DNA of 64,000 nucleotides. Source: Micromonospora chokoriensis (GTDB lineage: Bacteria > Actinomycetota > Actinomycetes > Mycobacteriales > Micromonosporaceae). This document shows positions 42,673 through 51,999 of this stretch, piece after piece (positions within the stretch are counted from its first letter, which is position 1; every line of letters begins with the position of its first letter). The notes under the pieces were generated by a model that worked only from the letters and a program-made list of their open reading frames with translations, did no database searches and was not told the DNA's origin. Made by a program: the position numbers and the translations under genes. The stretch lies in the NCBI RefSeq assembly GCF_900091505.1, contig NZ_LT607409.1, positions 5,518,001 through 5,582,000 of the forward strand, given 5' to 3'.

Positions 42673-43209
42673 TTACAGATCCATGGCGTAGACCCGGACC
42701 TGGCGGCCGGTATCCGGCTGCACCGTCTCGCGCTCCAGGGTCATGCCCAGCTTGACCATCACTCGCGCTGACGCCTCGTTGCCGACAACATGGATGCTGA
42801 CCAGCCGCCGCAGTCCAAGCTCGGCACGAGCATGGGCGACCACGGACTGGGCCGCCTCGGTGGCCAGGCCTCGGCCCCAATGCGCACGGCCAAGCCGCCA
42901 GCCGATCTCCACGGCCGGCATGATCTCGGGCAGGAAGGTTGGCACGGCCAGCCCGGTGAAACCGGCCAGCTCGCCGGTCTCCTTGACTTCCACCGCGTAC
43001 AACCCGAAGCCGTGCTCATCCCAGTGCCGCCGATAAATGGCCAAGCGCTCTGCGGTGGCTGCCCGGTCCAGGGTGCGACCGTCATGGATGTAGCGCATCA
43101 CCTCAGGCTGTGCGTTCACCGCAGCCAAGCCGTCCAGGTCGTTGCTCTGCCAGCGTCGCAACAGCAGCCGCGGAGTTTCCAGGGACGTGGGATCAAGGAG
43201 ACTGGTCAT
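42673..43209 (-). CDS. RimJ/RimL-type GNAT acetyltransferase
   Basis: A 178-residue acetyltransferase: ETPRLLLRRWQSNDLDGLAA at the front, acetyl-CoA loop WRLGRAHWGRGLATEA, then VVGNEASARVMVKLGM at the end. The substrate could be a protein N-terminus, an amino acid or a drug. I chose the ATG at 43209, with AAGGGA about 9 nt upstream. Confidence 0.85.
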   Translation of the reverse strand: MTSLLDPTSLETPRLLLRRWQSNDLDGLAAVNAQPEVMRYIHDGRTLDRAATAERLAIYRRHWDEHGFGLYAVEVKETGELAGFTGLAVPTFLPEIMPAVEIGWRLGRAHWGRGLATEAAQSVVAHARAELGLRRLVSIHVVGNEASARVMVKLGMTLERETVQPDTGRQVRVYAMDL

Positions 43210-43366
43210 GTCAGGTGCGTCCCTTCGTAGCAAGACGGCGACGGAACTCGGCTCCGAGCCGCGATGTCCCGACGGCCGGTGGCACCGTCGATGAGCGAAC
43301 GACAGCGACCGGGACAAGGCCTGCCTGACGTCAGGCGAGCCGGGACGCCGACGGGCTCCTGACTCG

Positions 43367-43762
43367 CTAGCCGGCGCTTGCCTCACGTTGGATCTGCTCG
43401 AATTGAGCGGCCATCGCAGCGGCCAGGGCCTGCGCGGCGGACAGCGGACGCACCATGACCGTGAAGTCATCGATCAAGCCGCGCTCGTCCAGGTGCAGGA
43501 AGTCACAACCCTCGACGGCCACGTCGCCTATTCGCGCCTCGAAAACCAGCGCGTGATCGCGGCCGCCCTCGCCGCTCAGCTCACGGACATACCGGAAGTC
43601 CTCGAAGACCCGCAGCACACCCCGCAGGATCGCTGCGGTGATTGCCTTGCCCGGATAGGGCTTGAAGGCCACCGGGCTGCGAAACACCACGTTGTCGGCC
43701 AGGGTTGCCGCAAGGGCATCGGGGTCCCGTGCTTCCACCGCCGCACGAAAGTCGATCACCAC
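43367..43762 (-). CDS. SnoaL-like (NTF2-fold) protein
   Basis: A 131-residue NTF2-like alpha+beta protein: VIDFRAAVEARDPDALAATL, then ADNVVFRSPVAFKPYPGK and FEARIGDVAVEGCDFLHLDE. Such folds serve as isomerases, cyclases or ligand binders. The start is one of two adjacent GTG codons (43762 or 43759) with only a weak site upstream. Confidence 0.72.
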   Translation of the reverse strand: MVIDFRAAVEARDPDALAATLADNVVFRSPVAFKPYPGKAITAAILRGVLRVFEDFRYVRELSGEGGRDHALVFEARIGDVAVEGCDFLHLDERGLIDDFTVMVRPLSAAQALAAAMAAQFEQIQREASAG

Positions 43763-43876
43763 CCCAGCGTACGGGTCTCGCCTGAAGGCCCATCGTCGAT
43801 GCCGCTTGGGATGAGATCCACATGATCCAGAACGATTCCAGCGGCGTTGACTCGGAGCCAGGTAAGCGCAATCCTG

Positions 43877-43890
43877 TGGAAGCGCTCCCA
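43877..43890. promoter_or_regulatory. CebR-like operator upstream of the GH44 gene
   Basis: TGGAAGCGCTCCCA differs at one base from the CebR box TGGGAGCGCTCCCA and stands 30 bp before the endoglucanase start. It is the second such box in the window. Confidence 0.65.
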
Positions 43891-43920
43891 TCGTCGAGCT
43901 TCTATTCGAAAGGAATGCTC

Positions 43921-46191
43921 GTGCGTCCCACCACCGCTCTCCTCCCGGTCGTGCTCGCCACGGCCCTCGGCGGTCTGGTCCTGCCGGAGCCCGCCCTGGC
44001 CGTAGCCGGCCCGGCGCTGGCCGTGGACACCACCGCCGCCCGGCACCAGATCAGCCCGTACATCTACGGCATGAACTTCGCCGACGAGGCGCTCGCCCGC
44101 GACCTGCGGCTGCCGGTGCACCGGTACGGCGGCAACGCCACCACCCGTTACAACTATCGTGCCGACACCACGAACCGCGCGGCCGACTGGTACTTCGAGA
44201 ACATCCCCAACGACAACCCGAGCCCGGAGGACCTCCCGGCGGGCTCGGAGTCCGACCGGTTCGTGCGGCAGAACAAGGCCACCGGCGCCGCCACGGTCAT
44301 GACGATGCCGATGCTCGGCTGGATCGCCAAGGACCGGTCGCGGGCCTGTGGCTTCAGCGTCACGAAGTACGGCCCGCAGGAGTCCACCGACCAGTGGGCA
44401 CCGGACTGCGGCAACGGCAAGAAGCCGGACGGGTCACTGGTCACCGGCAACGATCCGACGGACACCAGCATCGCCGTCGGTCCGGAGTACGCCACCGACT
44501 TCGTCAACCACCTCAAGGGACAGTTCGGCGCCGCCGCCGACGGTGGAGTCCAGTTCTACAACCTGGACAACGAGCCGGACCTGTGGCACTCCACCCATCG
44601 CGACGTCCGCCCGACCGGGCTGGGCTACGACGAGCTCCGCGACCGCACCTACGAGTACGCCGCCGCGATCAAGGCCGCCGACCCCGGCGCGAAGACACTC
44701 GGCCCCGTCGGCTGGGGCCTGAACTCGATCTTCTTCTCGGGCCTGGACCAGGACACCTGCTCGCGTACCGGCTGCTGGTCGAACCCACCGGACAAGGCCG
44801 CGCACGGCGGCCAGGACCTCGGCCCCTGGTACCTCGACCGGATGCGCGAGTACGAGCAGCAGCACGGCACCCGCATCCTCGACTACTTCGACGTCCACCT
44901 CTACCCGCAGCAGTCCGGCGTGCTCGGCGACGCGGCCGGCGACGCCGCCACCCAGGCGCTGCGACTGCGCTCGACCCGCCAACTCTGGGATCCGACCTAC
45001 GTGGACGAGAGCTGGATCAACCAGCCGGTCCGGTACATCCCGCGCCTGCGTGAGCTGGTCGACCAGCACTACCCGGGCACGAAGATCGCGATGACCGAAT
45101 ACAACTGGGGCGGCTACGGGTCGCTCAACGGCGCCCTCGCCCAGGCCGACGTCCTCGGTATCTTCGGTCGCGAAGGACTCGACCTGGCGACCCTCTGGAC
45201 CGCACCGACGGCCGACCAGCCGGTGGCCAACGCCTTCCGCGTCTACCGCAACTACGACGGCAAGGGCGGTGCGTTCGGCGAGACGTCCGTCCAGGCCACC
45301 AGCGCCGACCAGGGCAAACTGGCGGTGTACGCCGCCGAGCGGAGCGCCGACAAGGCACTCACCATGGTCGTGGTCAACAAGACCGGTGACGACCTGACCA
45401 GTTCGGTCGCCCTCACCGGCGCGTCCGCCAGCACCGCCCAGGTCTACCGCTACAGCGGGGCCAACCTCGCCGGTGTCGTCCGGGAGGCCGACCAGCCGGT
45501 GACCGCCGGCGGCCTCACGACCACCTTCCCGGCCAACTCGATCACCCACCTGGTGCTGCCGCGCGGCGCCACGCCCGGCGACACCCAGGCACCGACCGTC
45601 CCCGGTAAGCCGACCGCCGGAACGATCACCAGCCAGAGCATCGCGCTGGCCTGGACACCATCCACTGACGACACCGCCGCCACCGGGTACGACGTGCACC
45701 GGGTCGACGCCGCCGGCACCGTGAAGGTGGGCAGCGCCACCGGCACCACGTACACCGTGACCGGGTTGACGCCGGACACCCCGTACACCTTCGTGGTGAC
45801 CGCCCGTGACGCGGCGGGCAACGTCTCGGCGGCCTCGCCCGGCCTGAGCGTGCGGACCGCGCCCACCGCGCCGACCAGCGGCTGCACGGTCGCCTACACG
45901 GCCAATAGTTGGCCCGGCGGCTTCACCGCGAGCGTGACGATCAAGAACACCGGAACCACCGCGATCGACGGCTGGAAACTCGCCTTCGACTTCCCGACCG
46001 CCGGCCAGAAGGTCGACCAGGGCTGGTCGGCCACCTGGAAGCAGAACGGAACGAGTGTCACCGCGGACAGCATGAGCTGGAACGGCAAACTCGCCCCCGG
46101 CGCCTCGACCGGCATCGGCTTCAACGGCACGTGGAGCGGCACCAATCCGGCACCGACCGCCTTCACCCTCAACGGCCAACGCTGCGGGTGA
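43921..46191 (+). CDS. secreted GH44 endoglucanase with FN3 and CBM2 domains
   Basis: A 756-residue enzyme: signal peptide (about 1-28), GH44 barrel and beta-sandwich (about 30-550), an FN3 domain (about 555-645, TVPGKPTAGTITSQSIALAW) and a C-terminal CBM2 cellulose-binding module with paired Cys (GCTVAYTANSW to NGQRCG). Glu218 in FYNLDNEPD should be the acid/base and Glu393 in MTEYNWGGYG the nucleophile. GH44 enzymes cleave cellulose and xyloglucan. I chose the GTG at 43921, which has AAAGGA 6 nt upstream, rather than the ATG at 43915. The operator just upstream suggests induction by cello-oligosaccharides. Confidence 0.93.
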   Translation: MRPTTALLPVVLATALGGLVLPEPALAVAGPALAVDTTAARHQISPYIYGMNFADEALARDLRLPVHRYGGNATTRYNYRADTTNRAADWYFENIPNDNPSPEDLPAGSESDRFVRQNKATGAATVMTMPMLGWIAKDRSRACGFSVTKYGPQESTDQWAPDCGNGKKPDGSLVTGNDPTDTSIAVGPEYATDFVNHLKGQFGAAADGGVQFYNLDNEPDLWHSTHRDVRPTGLGYDELRDRTYEYAAAIKAADPGAKTLGPVGWGLNSIFFSGLDQDTCSRTGCWSNPPDKAAHGGQDLGPWYLDRMREYEQQHGTRILDYFDVHLYPQQSGVLGDAAGDAATQALRLRSTRQLWDPTYVDESWINQPVRYIPRLRELVDQHYPGTKIAMTEYNWGGYGSLNGALAQADVLGIFGREGLDLATLWTAPTADQPVANAFRVYRNYDGKGGAFGETSVQATSADQGKLAVYAAERSADKALTMVVVNKTGDDLTSSVALTGASASTAQVYRYSGANLAGVVREADQPVTAGGLTTTFPANSITHLVLPRGATPGDTQAPTVPGKPTAGTITSQSIALAWTPSTDDTAATGYDVHRVDAAGTVKVGSATGTTYTVTGLTPDTPYTFVVTARDAAGNVSAASPGLSVRTAPTAPTSGCTVAYTANSWPGGFTASVTIKNTGTTAIDGWKLAFDFPTAGQKVDQGWSATWKQNGTSVTADSMSWNGKLAPGASTGIGFNGTWSGTNPAPTAFTLNGQRCG

Positions 46192-46231
46192 CCTGAGAAA
46201 CCCCTACTCCGTCCCACACCGGCGGGAGAGA

Positions 46232-46259
46232 GGGCCGGGGCGCACCGACGCCTCGGCCC
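46232..46259. terminator. 11-bp hairpin between GH44 and ferredoxin genes
   Basis: GGGCCGGGGCG (46232-46242) pairs with CGCCTCGGCCC (46249-46259), with one G-T pair, around CACCGA. It serves both convergent transcripts. Confidence 0.85.
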
Positions 46260-46269
46260 AAATCTCGGG

Positions 46270-46497
46270 TTACTCCCGCGGCGCGATCAGCCGGTCGTCG
46301 CTGGTGTCGCGAACGGTGATCGCCTCCACCGGGCACGAGTCGGCGGCGTCGATGACGACCTCGTCCGGGGCGACGACCTCGGCCCGCGGCGCGGACAGGC
46401 CGTCGACCAGGCGGAAGTGCTCGGGCGCGGTGCCGGCGCAGATGCTCGTGCCGATGCAACGGCGCGAGTTCACACCGATCCGCCAGGTGGCGCTCAC
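46270..46497 (-). CDS. 3Fe-4S-type ferredoxin
   Basis: A 75-residue ferredoxin with Cys-x5-Cys in RRCIGTSICAGTAPEHF and a distant CP in ADSCPVEAI. The position that would be a fourth Cys is Ala, so a 3Fe-4S cluster is expected. Such ferredoxins feed electrons to P450s. Its GTG start overlaps the P450 stop by 4 bp, making the pairing certain in genetic terms. Confidence 0.9.
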   Translation of the reverse strand: MSATWRIGVNSRRCIGTSICAGTAPEHFRLVDGLSAPRAEVVAPDEVVIDAADSCPVEAITVRDTSDDRLIAPRE

Positions 46498-47723
46498 CAG
46501 GCCACCGGCATGCCGAGCAGGCCCCGCACCAACATGCCCCGCTTCCACTCCAGCTCGGCCTCCGGTACGGCGAGCCGCAAGCCGGGCAGCCGAGTGACGA
46601 TGGTGGCGACGGCGACCTGCAACTCCATGCGGGCCAGCTGCGCGCCGACGCAGTGGTGTACGCCGTGACCGAAGCCCAGGTGCGGGTTCTGCTCACGGTC
46701 GAAGTCCAGCCGGTCCGGGTCGGCGAAGACGGTACCGTCCCGGTTCGCCGACGACAGTGAGCCCAGAACCGGCTGACCGGCCCGGACCAGCACCCCGCCG
46801 ACCTCGACGTCCTCCTTGGCGTACCGGGCGAAGGAGGATCCGACGCCGAGCGGCACGTACCGCAACAGTTCCTCGACCGCGGCCGGCACGAGCGACGGGT
46901 CGGCCCGCAGCCGAGCGAGCTGGTCGGGGTTGTGCAGCAGGACGTAGATGAAGTTGGGGATCTGGGTCACCGTGGTCTCGTGGCCGGCAGCCAGCAGCCC
47001 TCCGGCCAGCTCCACCAGCTCGGTCTCGCTGAGCCGATCCTGATTCTCGTCGCGGGCCCGCACCAACGCACCGAGCAGGTCGTCGATCCCCGGGTCGCGG
47101 CGGCGCTCGGCGACCAGACCACCGATGTAGCCCCAGAGATTGTTCAGGTACTCCTGGACCGTCTCCTCTGGCAGGGAGGTGGTCGAGACGATCGCCTCGG
47201 ACCAGATGTGGAAACGGTCGCGGTCGGCGTACGGGACCCCGAGCAGCTCGCAGATCACCTGGATCGGCAGCGGCGTGGCGACGTGCTCCACCAGGTCGGC
47301 CGGAGGACCGAGCCGGATCATGTCGTCGATCAGCGTGTCGGCGATCTCCTGGGTTCGGGGACGCAGCGCCTCCACCCGACGTGCCGTGAACGCCTTCGCC
47401 ACCAGCCGGCGCAGCCGGGTGTGATCGGGCGGGTCCATGGTCAGCATGCCGCTGTACTGCTGGCGTGGGGTGAGCCTGGGCTCGTCGCGCTCGACGGCCG
47501 GGGCGCGGCCGAAGCGCACGTCGCCGAGGACCAGACGGACGTCCTCGTACCGGGTGGCGAGCCACGCCTCCTCGCCGTAGGGGCACTTCACCCGGGTCAT
47601 CGGCTCGTTCTCGCGCAGCTCGCCGTAGGTCGGATCGACGACGAGGCGGTCGGGCACACTGAACGGGTACGGTCGCGCGGGCGGAATGACACGGCTCTCG
47701 GTGGTCTGCGCGCTCTCCGTCAT
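46494..47723 (-). CDS. cytochrome P450, CYP105-like
   Basis: A 409-residue soluble P450: I-helix GGLLAAGHETTVTQ, ExxR in EELLRYV, heme-ligand Cys358 in FGHGVHHCVGAQLAR. The overall pattern (PARPYPFSVPD start, LTMDPPDHTRLRRLV) is that of CYP105-type enzymes, which oxidise xenobiotics or tailor natural products. The ATG at 47723 has AAGGGA 7-8 nt upstream. It is coupled to a ferredoxin. No biosynthetic genes surround it, so a role in foreign-compound oxidation is more likely. Confidence 0.92.
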   Translation of the reverse strand: MTESAQTTESRVIPPARPYPFSVPDRLVVDPTYGELRENEPMTRVKCPYGEEAWLATRYEDVRLVLGDVRFGRAPAVERDEPRLTPRQQYSGMLTMDPPDHTRLRRLVAKAFTARRVEALRPRTQEIADTLIDDMIRLGPPADLVEHVATPLPIQVICELLGVPYADRDRFHIWSEAIVSTTSLPEETVQEYLNNLWGYIGGLVAERRRDPGIDDLLGALVRARDENQDRLSETELVELAGGLLAAGHETTVTQIPNFIYVLLHNPDQLARLRADPSLVPAAVEELLRYVPLGVGSSFARYAKEDVEVGGVLVRAGQPVLGSLSSANRDGTVFADPDRLDFDREQNPHLGFGHGVHHCVGAQLARMELQVAVATIVTRLPGLRLAVPEAELEWKRGMLVRGLLGMPVAW

Positions 47724-47939
47724 CCGGGTTCCCTTCGTCGAGACGGCGTGATCCTCGGGCCGGACCACGTTCAAAGCGGCGCCGCGTTGCCCGAGTCCAG
47801 CGCTTGCGGACAGCACATATCCACGCTCAGTGATCTCTCGACATCGGATCGTAGCGATAGATGACGATGATCGCCATGGAGGTCGGCCCGCCACCATCGC
47901 GACAGCGGACTTGTGGCCCGGGAGACGACGAGGTGCCCG

Positions 47940-48731
47940 CTATCCTCCGCCGCCGTACACGAAGGGCTGCACAGCCCAGTAGTGCGCGGCGGCAGACGGC
48001 ACCGAGCCGACGGCGAGAACCCACTCGTCGCCGAGCGTGCCGATGACGAGGTCGCCCTTCTCGAACCGCAACACGATTCCAGCGGAGACCGTGTCGCCGC
48101 CGTGGCCGAGGATGACCGCGCCATCGGTGAGCCGGGCGCCGATGAACCTGGACAGCACGTCCGGATGCCGCGTCGGGCCGACCCTGATCTCGCCGTACTC
48201 GTCCAGGTCGGTGGATCGGTACGGCTTCTCCTTCGCGAGCAGGAGTTGGTCGCCACGGCCGTGCAGATTGACCGGCATCCCGCCTTCGAAGTACAGCCAG
48301 GCATGCAGCAGGCTCGCGGCGTCCGGTTCGCGCCGTCCCTCGGACCAGTGCCGGGCCTCGGTCACGGCGTCGAGCCGTCGGCCCACCGCGCCCTTCAGCC
48401 ACGACGCGATCATTTCGGGATCGCTGAAGCCCACGTACGGCACCGGGTGCTCGATACTCAGCGCCTGCCACACGGCGCGGGCGGTGGCCTCGTAGACATC
48501 GCCCAGGCCGGTGTCGACGTCGGTGGTGACAACGTCGGTGACAGTTACCCGTACCTCGGTGGGAGATCTGTGCAGAGCCCACCGGGCGCCCAGCTCAGCT
48601 TCCCGCCGGTGTTCGTCGGTCGCGGCGGCGGTCACCTCGACGTCGGACCGATCCGACGCTGCGACCTCGACCGTCACCTTGGCGAATCGCGCGGAACGAC
48701 TCGTCTGTGCCAGCAGGCGGAAGGTCGTCAC
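47940..48731 (-). CDS. hypothetical protein
   Basis: A 263-residue protein without recognisable motifs. It has a beta-rich N-terminal third (FRLLAQTSRSARFAKVTVEV) and a mixed middle with several Trp/His (ARHWSEGRREPDAASLLHAW). The C-terminal part runs GAVILGHGGDTVSAGIVLRF and ends in a Gly run. No signal peptide or membrane helix. The GTG at 48731 has no strong ribosome site. Codon usage looks genuine. Confidence 0.6.
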   Translation of the reverse strand: MTTFRLLAQTSRSARFAKVTVEVAASDRSDVEVTAAATDEHRREAELGARWALHRSPTEVRVTVTDVVTTDVDTGLGDVYEATARAVWQALSIEHPVPYVGFSDPEMIASWLKGAVGRRLDAVTEARHWSEGRREPDAASLLHAWLYFEGGMPVNLHGRGDQLLLAKEKPYRSTDLDEYGEIRVGPTRHPDVLSRFIGARLTDGAVILGHGGDTVSAGIVLRFEKGDLVIGTLGDEWVLAVGSVPSAAAHYWAVQPFVYGGGG

Positions 48732-48886
48732 GACTCCGATGGTTCCAGGCAGGTTCCGGCGTTGGCGTGCCGGGGGCCGGGCAAGCCGACACGACGCTCG
48801 TCGCTCGATGACTCCGTCCTGATTGCCGCGACATCCTGCTTGTCCACGTCGGAGAACGGAGGCCGGCGAAGCCTTACCATGCGAGC

Positions 48887-51800
48887 GTGGCTCACATTGC
48901 CCGGTCCCGTGGGCCGTACCCGCTACTTGTCGCCGCTGTGGTTCTGCTAGCGCTCGGTGCGGCGACGGCCTGGGCGGTCGGTGACGCGCTGGGGCTGCGC
49001 CACTCCCCCGCCGCCGTGCCGCGCGAGGACGCTGTCGCCGCGCCGGCGCGGACGCCCGCCCCGGTCCCGCCGTTGGCGTCCCTCGTCGTACCCGACGAGC
49101 CGCGCGTGAGGAAGGCCGCCGGCGCCGTCGCCGACGCGGTGGTCTTCCGCGGCCTGCCCCGGCCGGCGCTCGTCCCGGCCGCGTCGAACCCGCCCAGGTC
49201 CGCGCCGGGCACCGGCACGGCGCGTAGCGCGGCCCCGGACCTGTCGGCGGTGACCACGCTGCGGGCCGGCGTGCAGGCCACCCTCAGCGGTACGCCCGAG
49301 TCGTACCGGCTTGACGTGCGCGACGCCGAGTTGGCCGTCCAGGGCGGCGACGTCGCGGGCGTGGCAGCCGGGATGTACCGGCTGGCCGACGGGATCCGCT
49401 CCGGCGCCGAGGTGCTTCCCGCGGCGGACGCGGGTCGGGTGGTCATCCCCCGGCTCGGCCTGCGGCTGACCGACGCGGGTTCGGTAGGGCGCGAGGCCGA
49501 CCCGGCCGTCTTCGCCGCCGGCGACGACTACGGCCTGAACACCGACGTGGTCACCTCGGCGGTGCTGCCGGGCGCGCCGTGGGTCGACGCCGCCGCGGTG
49601 GCCCGCATCGACGCCCAGTTCCGGCAGTTCGTCGACCACTCGGTGGCGCAGGGATTCAACGGAATCGTCGTGCCCGGCTTCCTGGAGTACGTCACGTTCG
49701 CGAAGGTCGGCGACGGGCGCGCGGTCTACCCGCCCGGAGACCCGCACGTCGACCGCGCACGGGCGATGGTCGCGGCGTTCGGCCCCGTTTTCCGGTACGC
49801 CGAGGACATGGGTGTGCGGGTCTTCCTGCTGACCGACATGCTCGCGGTGTCGCCCCCGCTGGAGGCGTACCTGACGCGGACCGTCGGCGGCCTCGACACG
49901 GCCGACCCCCGGCTGTGGGCGGTCTACCAGGCCGGCCTGGCCGAGCTGTTCGAGAGCATGCCGTTCGTCGACGGCCTCATGGTCCGCGTCGGCGAGGGCG
50001 GCGAGGTGTACGCCGGAAACGGCTGGGACTACTCGTCACGGCTCGCGGTCACCACGGAAGCGTCCGTGCGGGCGATGCTGCGGGCGCTGCTGAACACCGC
50101 CGGCCCCGCCGGGAAGGAGATCATCTTCCGTACGTGGACGGTGGGCGTCGGCGCCGTCGGAGACCTGCACACCAACCCGGAGTCGTACGCGCAGGTCCTC
50201 GGCGGGTTCGACGACAGGCACCTGATCGTGTCCACCAAGTACACCCTGGGCGACTTCTACAGCCACCTGCCGCTCAACACCACCCTGCTGGGCGGCGGAC
50301 ACCGCCGCATCGTGGAGTTCCAGGCCCGGCGCGAGTTCGAGGCGTTCGGCTCGCTGCCCAACGACCTCGGTCCGCTGCACCGCCAGGCGCTGCGCGCGTT
50401 CCTCGCCGGCAACCCGAACGTCGAGGGGGTCTGGAACTGGACCCAGGACGGCGGGCCGCTGCGCGCCGGGCCCATGTCGCTGTACCTGCGCGCCGGGTTC
50501 TGGCAGCTCTACGACCTCAACACGTACGCCGTCGGTCGCCTGGCCTGGGACCCGAACGCCGACCCGGCGCAGGTCACGGCGGACTGGGCGTACCGTACGT
50601 TCTCCGGCGACCCGGCCACCGTCGCCGCGATCGGGCAGGCCATGGCGCTGTCCCGGCAGGCGGTCACCAAAGGCCTCTACATCGGTCCGTACGCCGACCG
50701 GTCGGTGCGGGCGCTCGGGCTGGAACCGCCGCCCATGATGTGGATCTTCGAGTGGGACATCCTGACCGGCGACTCCGCGGCGTTGGACAGCATCTACGCG
50801 GTGACCGGCGGTCGCGTTGACGAGGCGATCGAGGAGGGCGCGCAGGCCGTCGTGCTGGCCCGGCGCATGCGCGACCTGGTCGCCGCGACCGATGCGGCGA
50901 CCTGGCGGGACGCCGAACTGCGCGGGCGCTTCACCGCGACCCTCGACTACCAGGTCGACCTGTTCGAGACGCTGAGCGCGTACCGGACCATGGTGCTGCG
51001 GCACGCGCAGTGGCTGGACACGGGCGCACCGGCCGCCCGTGACGAATGGCGGCGGGCGTCGGCGGCGTACCACGACGCGCGCGACGCGCACCGGCAGCGC
51101 TACGGCGCCGACCTGGACCTGCCCGCGTACAACTTCACCGCCGCCGACCTCGGGGCGCAGCGCGCGGACCGGGACCCGGCGATGGCCTGGGCGGCCCGGG
51201 CGATGCTCGGGTCGATCCTGCTGGTGGTGCTGCTCGGCCTGTACCGGCGCGGGTTCGGCGCAGCCGCCGCGCGCGCGCTGCTGCTCGGTGCGCTCCGGCC
51301 GTGGCGGGTCGCCGCGCTGCCGACGCCCGCGACGCGGGCGGACCGGGTGCTGGTGTGGCTGGTCCCGGCCGTGGTGCTGGTGGCGAGCCGGCTCGTGCTG
51401 ACCTGGTTCGCCGCGCCGGCGCACCTGCTGGTCACCCTCGGTGGGTGGGCGCTGTTCGCCCTCGTCGTACGCCTCGTCGTCGGCCGCCGTGATCCGTTCC
51501 ACCTGTGGGCAGTGGTCGGCGGCGTCGCGCTGCTGCGCAGCGTCCTGCTGCTGGCGGCGCTCGCCGGGCGCGGACCGGGCGGGTACTGGTTCGCCTTCTG
51601 GACCGCGCCGGGCCTGCGCGCGGCGTACGTCACCGTCGCGTTCGCGGCGTTCTGCTGGCTGTTCGTGGCCGTCGCCGTGGTGCTGCGGGACCGCTACGGC
51701 CTACGCCGCCGAAGCGCCGTCGGGCTGACCCTCGCCGCCGCGGGTGTGCCCCTCGGCGTGCTGTCCGCAGTGGTCTGGGCAGTGGGCCTGGAACGCGCGC

Positions 51801-51976
51801 TGACGGTGTGGAACGACCAACTCGCGCTGCTGCCCTGGGGTCTGTCCCGCATCCTCGGCATCACCGTCCACCTGGGCGTCCCCGTCGAACTCCCGGCATA
51901 CACCGCCGCCGCCGGAGTCGCCCTGGCCGCCGCCGGCCTGCTCCTGTCACTGGGCCGGCGGCGACAGTCGGCCTGA
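48887..51976 (+). CDS. GH67-like (alpha-glucuronidase-like) domain fused to seven-helix membrane region
   Basis: A 1029-residue protein. An N-terminal helix (about 12-32) is followed by a beta-rich region (100-180) and a TIM-barrel-like domain (about 200-560). The latter recalls GH67: QGFNGIVVPGFLEYVTF, GGLDTADPRLWAVYQ, FVDGLMVRVGEGGEVY, KEIIFRTWTVGVG, HLIVSTKYTLGDFYSH and RRIVEFQARREFEAF. A helical region (560-760) leads to about seven membrane helices (770-1025). So the enzyme-like part should be held on the outer face of the membrane. I could not confirm the catalytic acids. Start is a GTG without a strong ribosome site. Confidence 0.65.
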   Translation: MAHIARSRGPYPLLVAAVVLLALGAATAWAVGDALGLRHSPAAVPREDAVAAPARTPAPVPPLASLVVPDEPRVRKAAGAVADAVVFRGLPRPALVPAASNPPRSAPGTGTARSAAPDLSAVTTLRAGVQATLSGTPESYRLDVRDAELAVQGGDVAGVAAGMYRLADGIRSGAEVLPAADAGRVVIPRLGLRLTDAGSVGREADPAVFAAGDDYGLNTDVVTSAVLPGAPWVDAAAVARIDAQFRQFVDHSVAQGFNGIVVPGFLEYVTFAKVGDGRAVYPPGDPHVDRARAMVAAFGPVFRYAEDMGVRVFLLTDMLAVSPPLEAYLTRTVGGLDTADPRLWAVYQAGLAELFESMPFVDGLMVRVGEGGEVYAGNGWDYSSRLAVTTEASVRAMLRALLNTAGPAGKEIIFRTWTVGVGAVGDLHTNPESYAQVLGGFDDRHLIVSTKYTLGDFYSHLPLNTTLLGGGHRRIVEFQARREFEAFGSLPNDLGPLHRQALRAFLAGNPNVEGVWNWTQDGGPLRAGPMSLYLRAGFWQLYDLNTYAVGRLAWDPNADPAQVTADWAYRTFSGDPATVAAIGQAMALSRQAVTKGLYIGPYADRSVRALGLEPPPMMWIFEWDILTGDSAALDSIYAVTGGRVDEAIEEGAQAVVLARRMRDLVAATDAATWRDAELRGRFTATLDYQVDLFETLSAYRTMVLRHAQWLDTGAPAARDEWRRASAAYHDARDAHRQRYGADLDLPAYNFTAADLGAQRADRDPAMAWAARAMLGSILLVVLLGLYRRGFGAAAARALLLGALRPWRVAALPTPATRADRVLVWLVPAVVLVASRLVLTWFAAPAHLLVTLGGWALFALVVRLVVGRRDPFHLWAVVGGVALLRSVLLLAALAGRGPGGYWFAFWTAPGLRAAYVTVAFAAFCWLFVAVAVVLRDRYGLRRRSAVGLTLAAAGVPLGVLSAVVWAVGLERALTVWNDQLALLPWGLSRILGITVHLGVPVELPAYTAAAGVALAAAGLLLSLGRRRQSA

Positions 51977-51999
51977 CCGCCCTACCCCGAGGCCGTCGC

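Noticed and set aside
46270-47723. P450 and ferredoxin as part of a biosynthetic gene cluster
   Set aside because: No synthase, tailoring or resistance genes adjoin them; the neighbours are a cellulase and an orphan.
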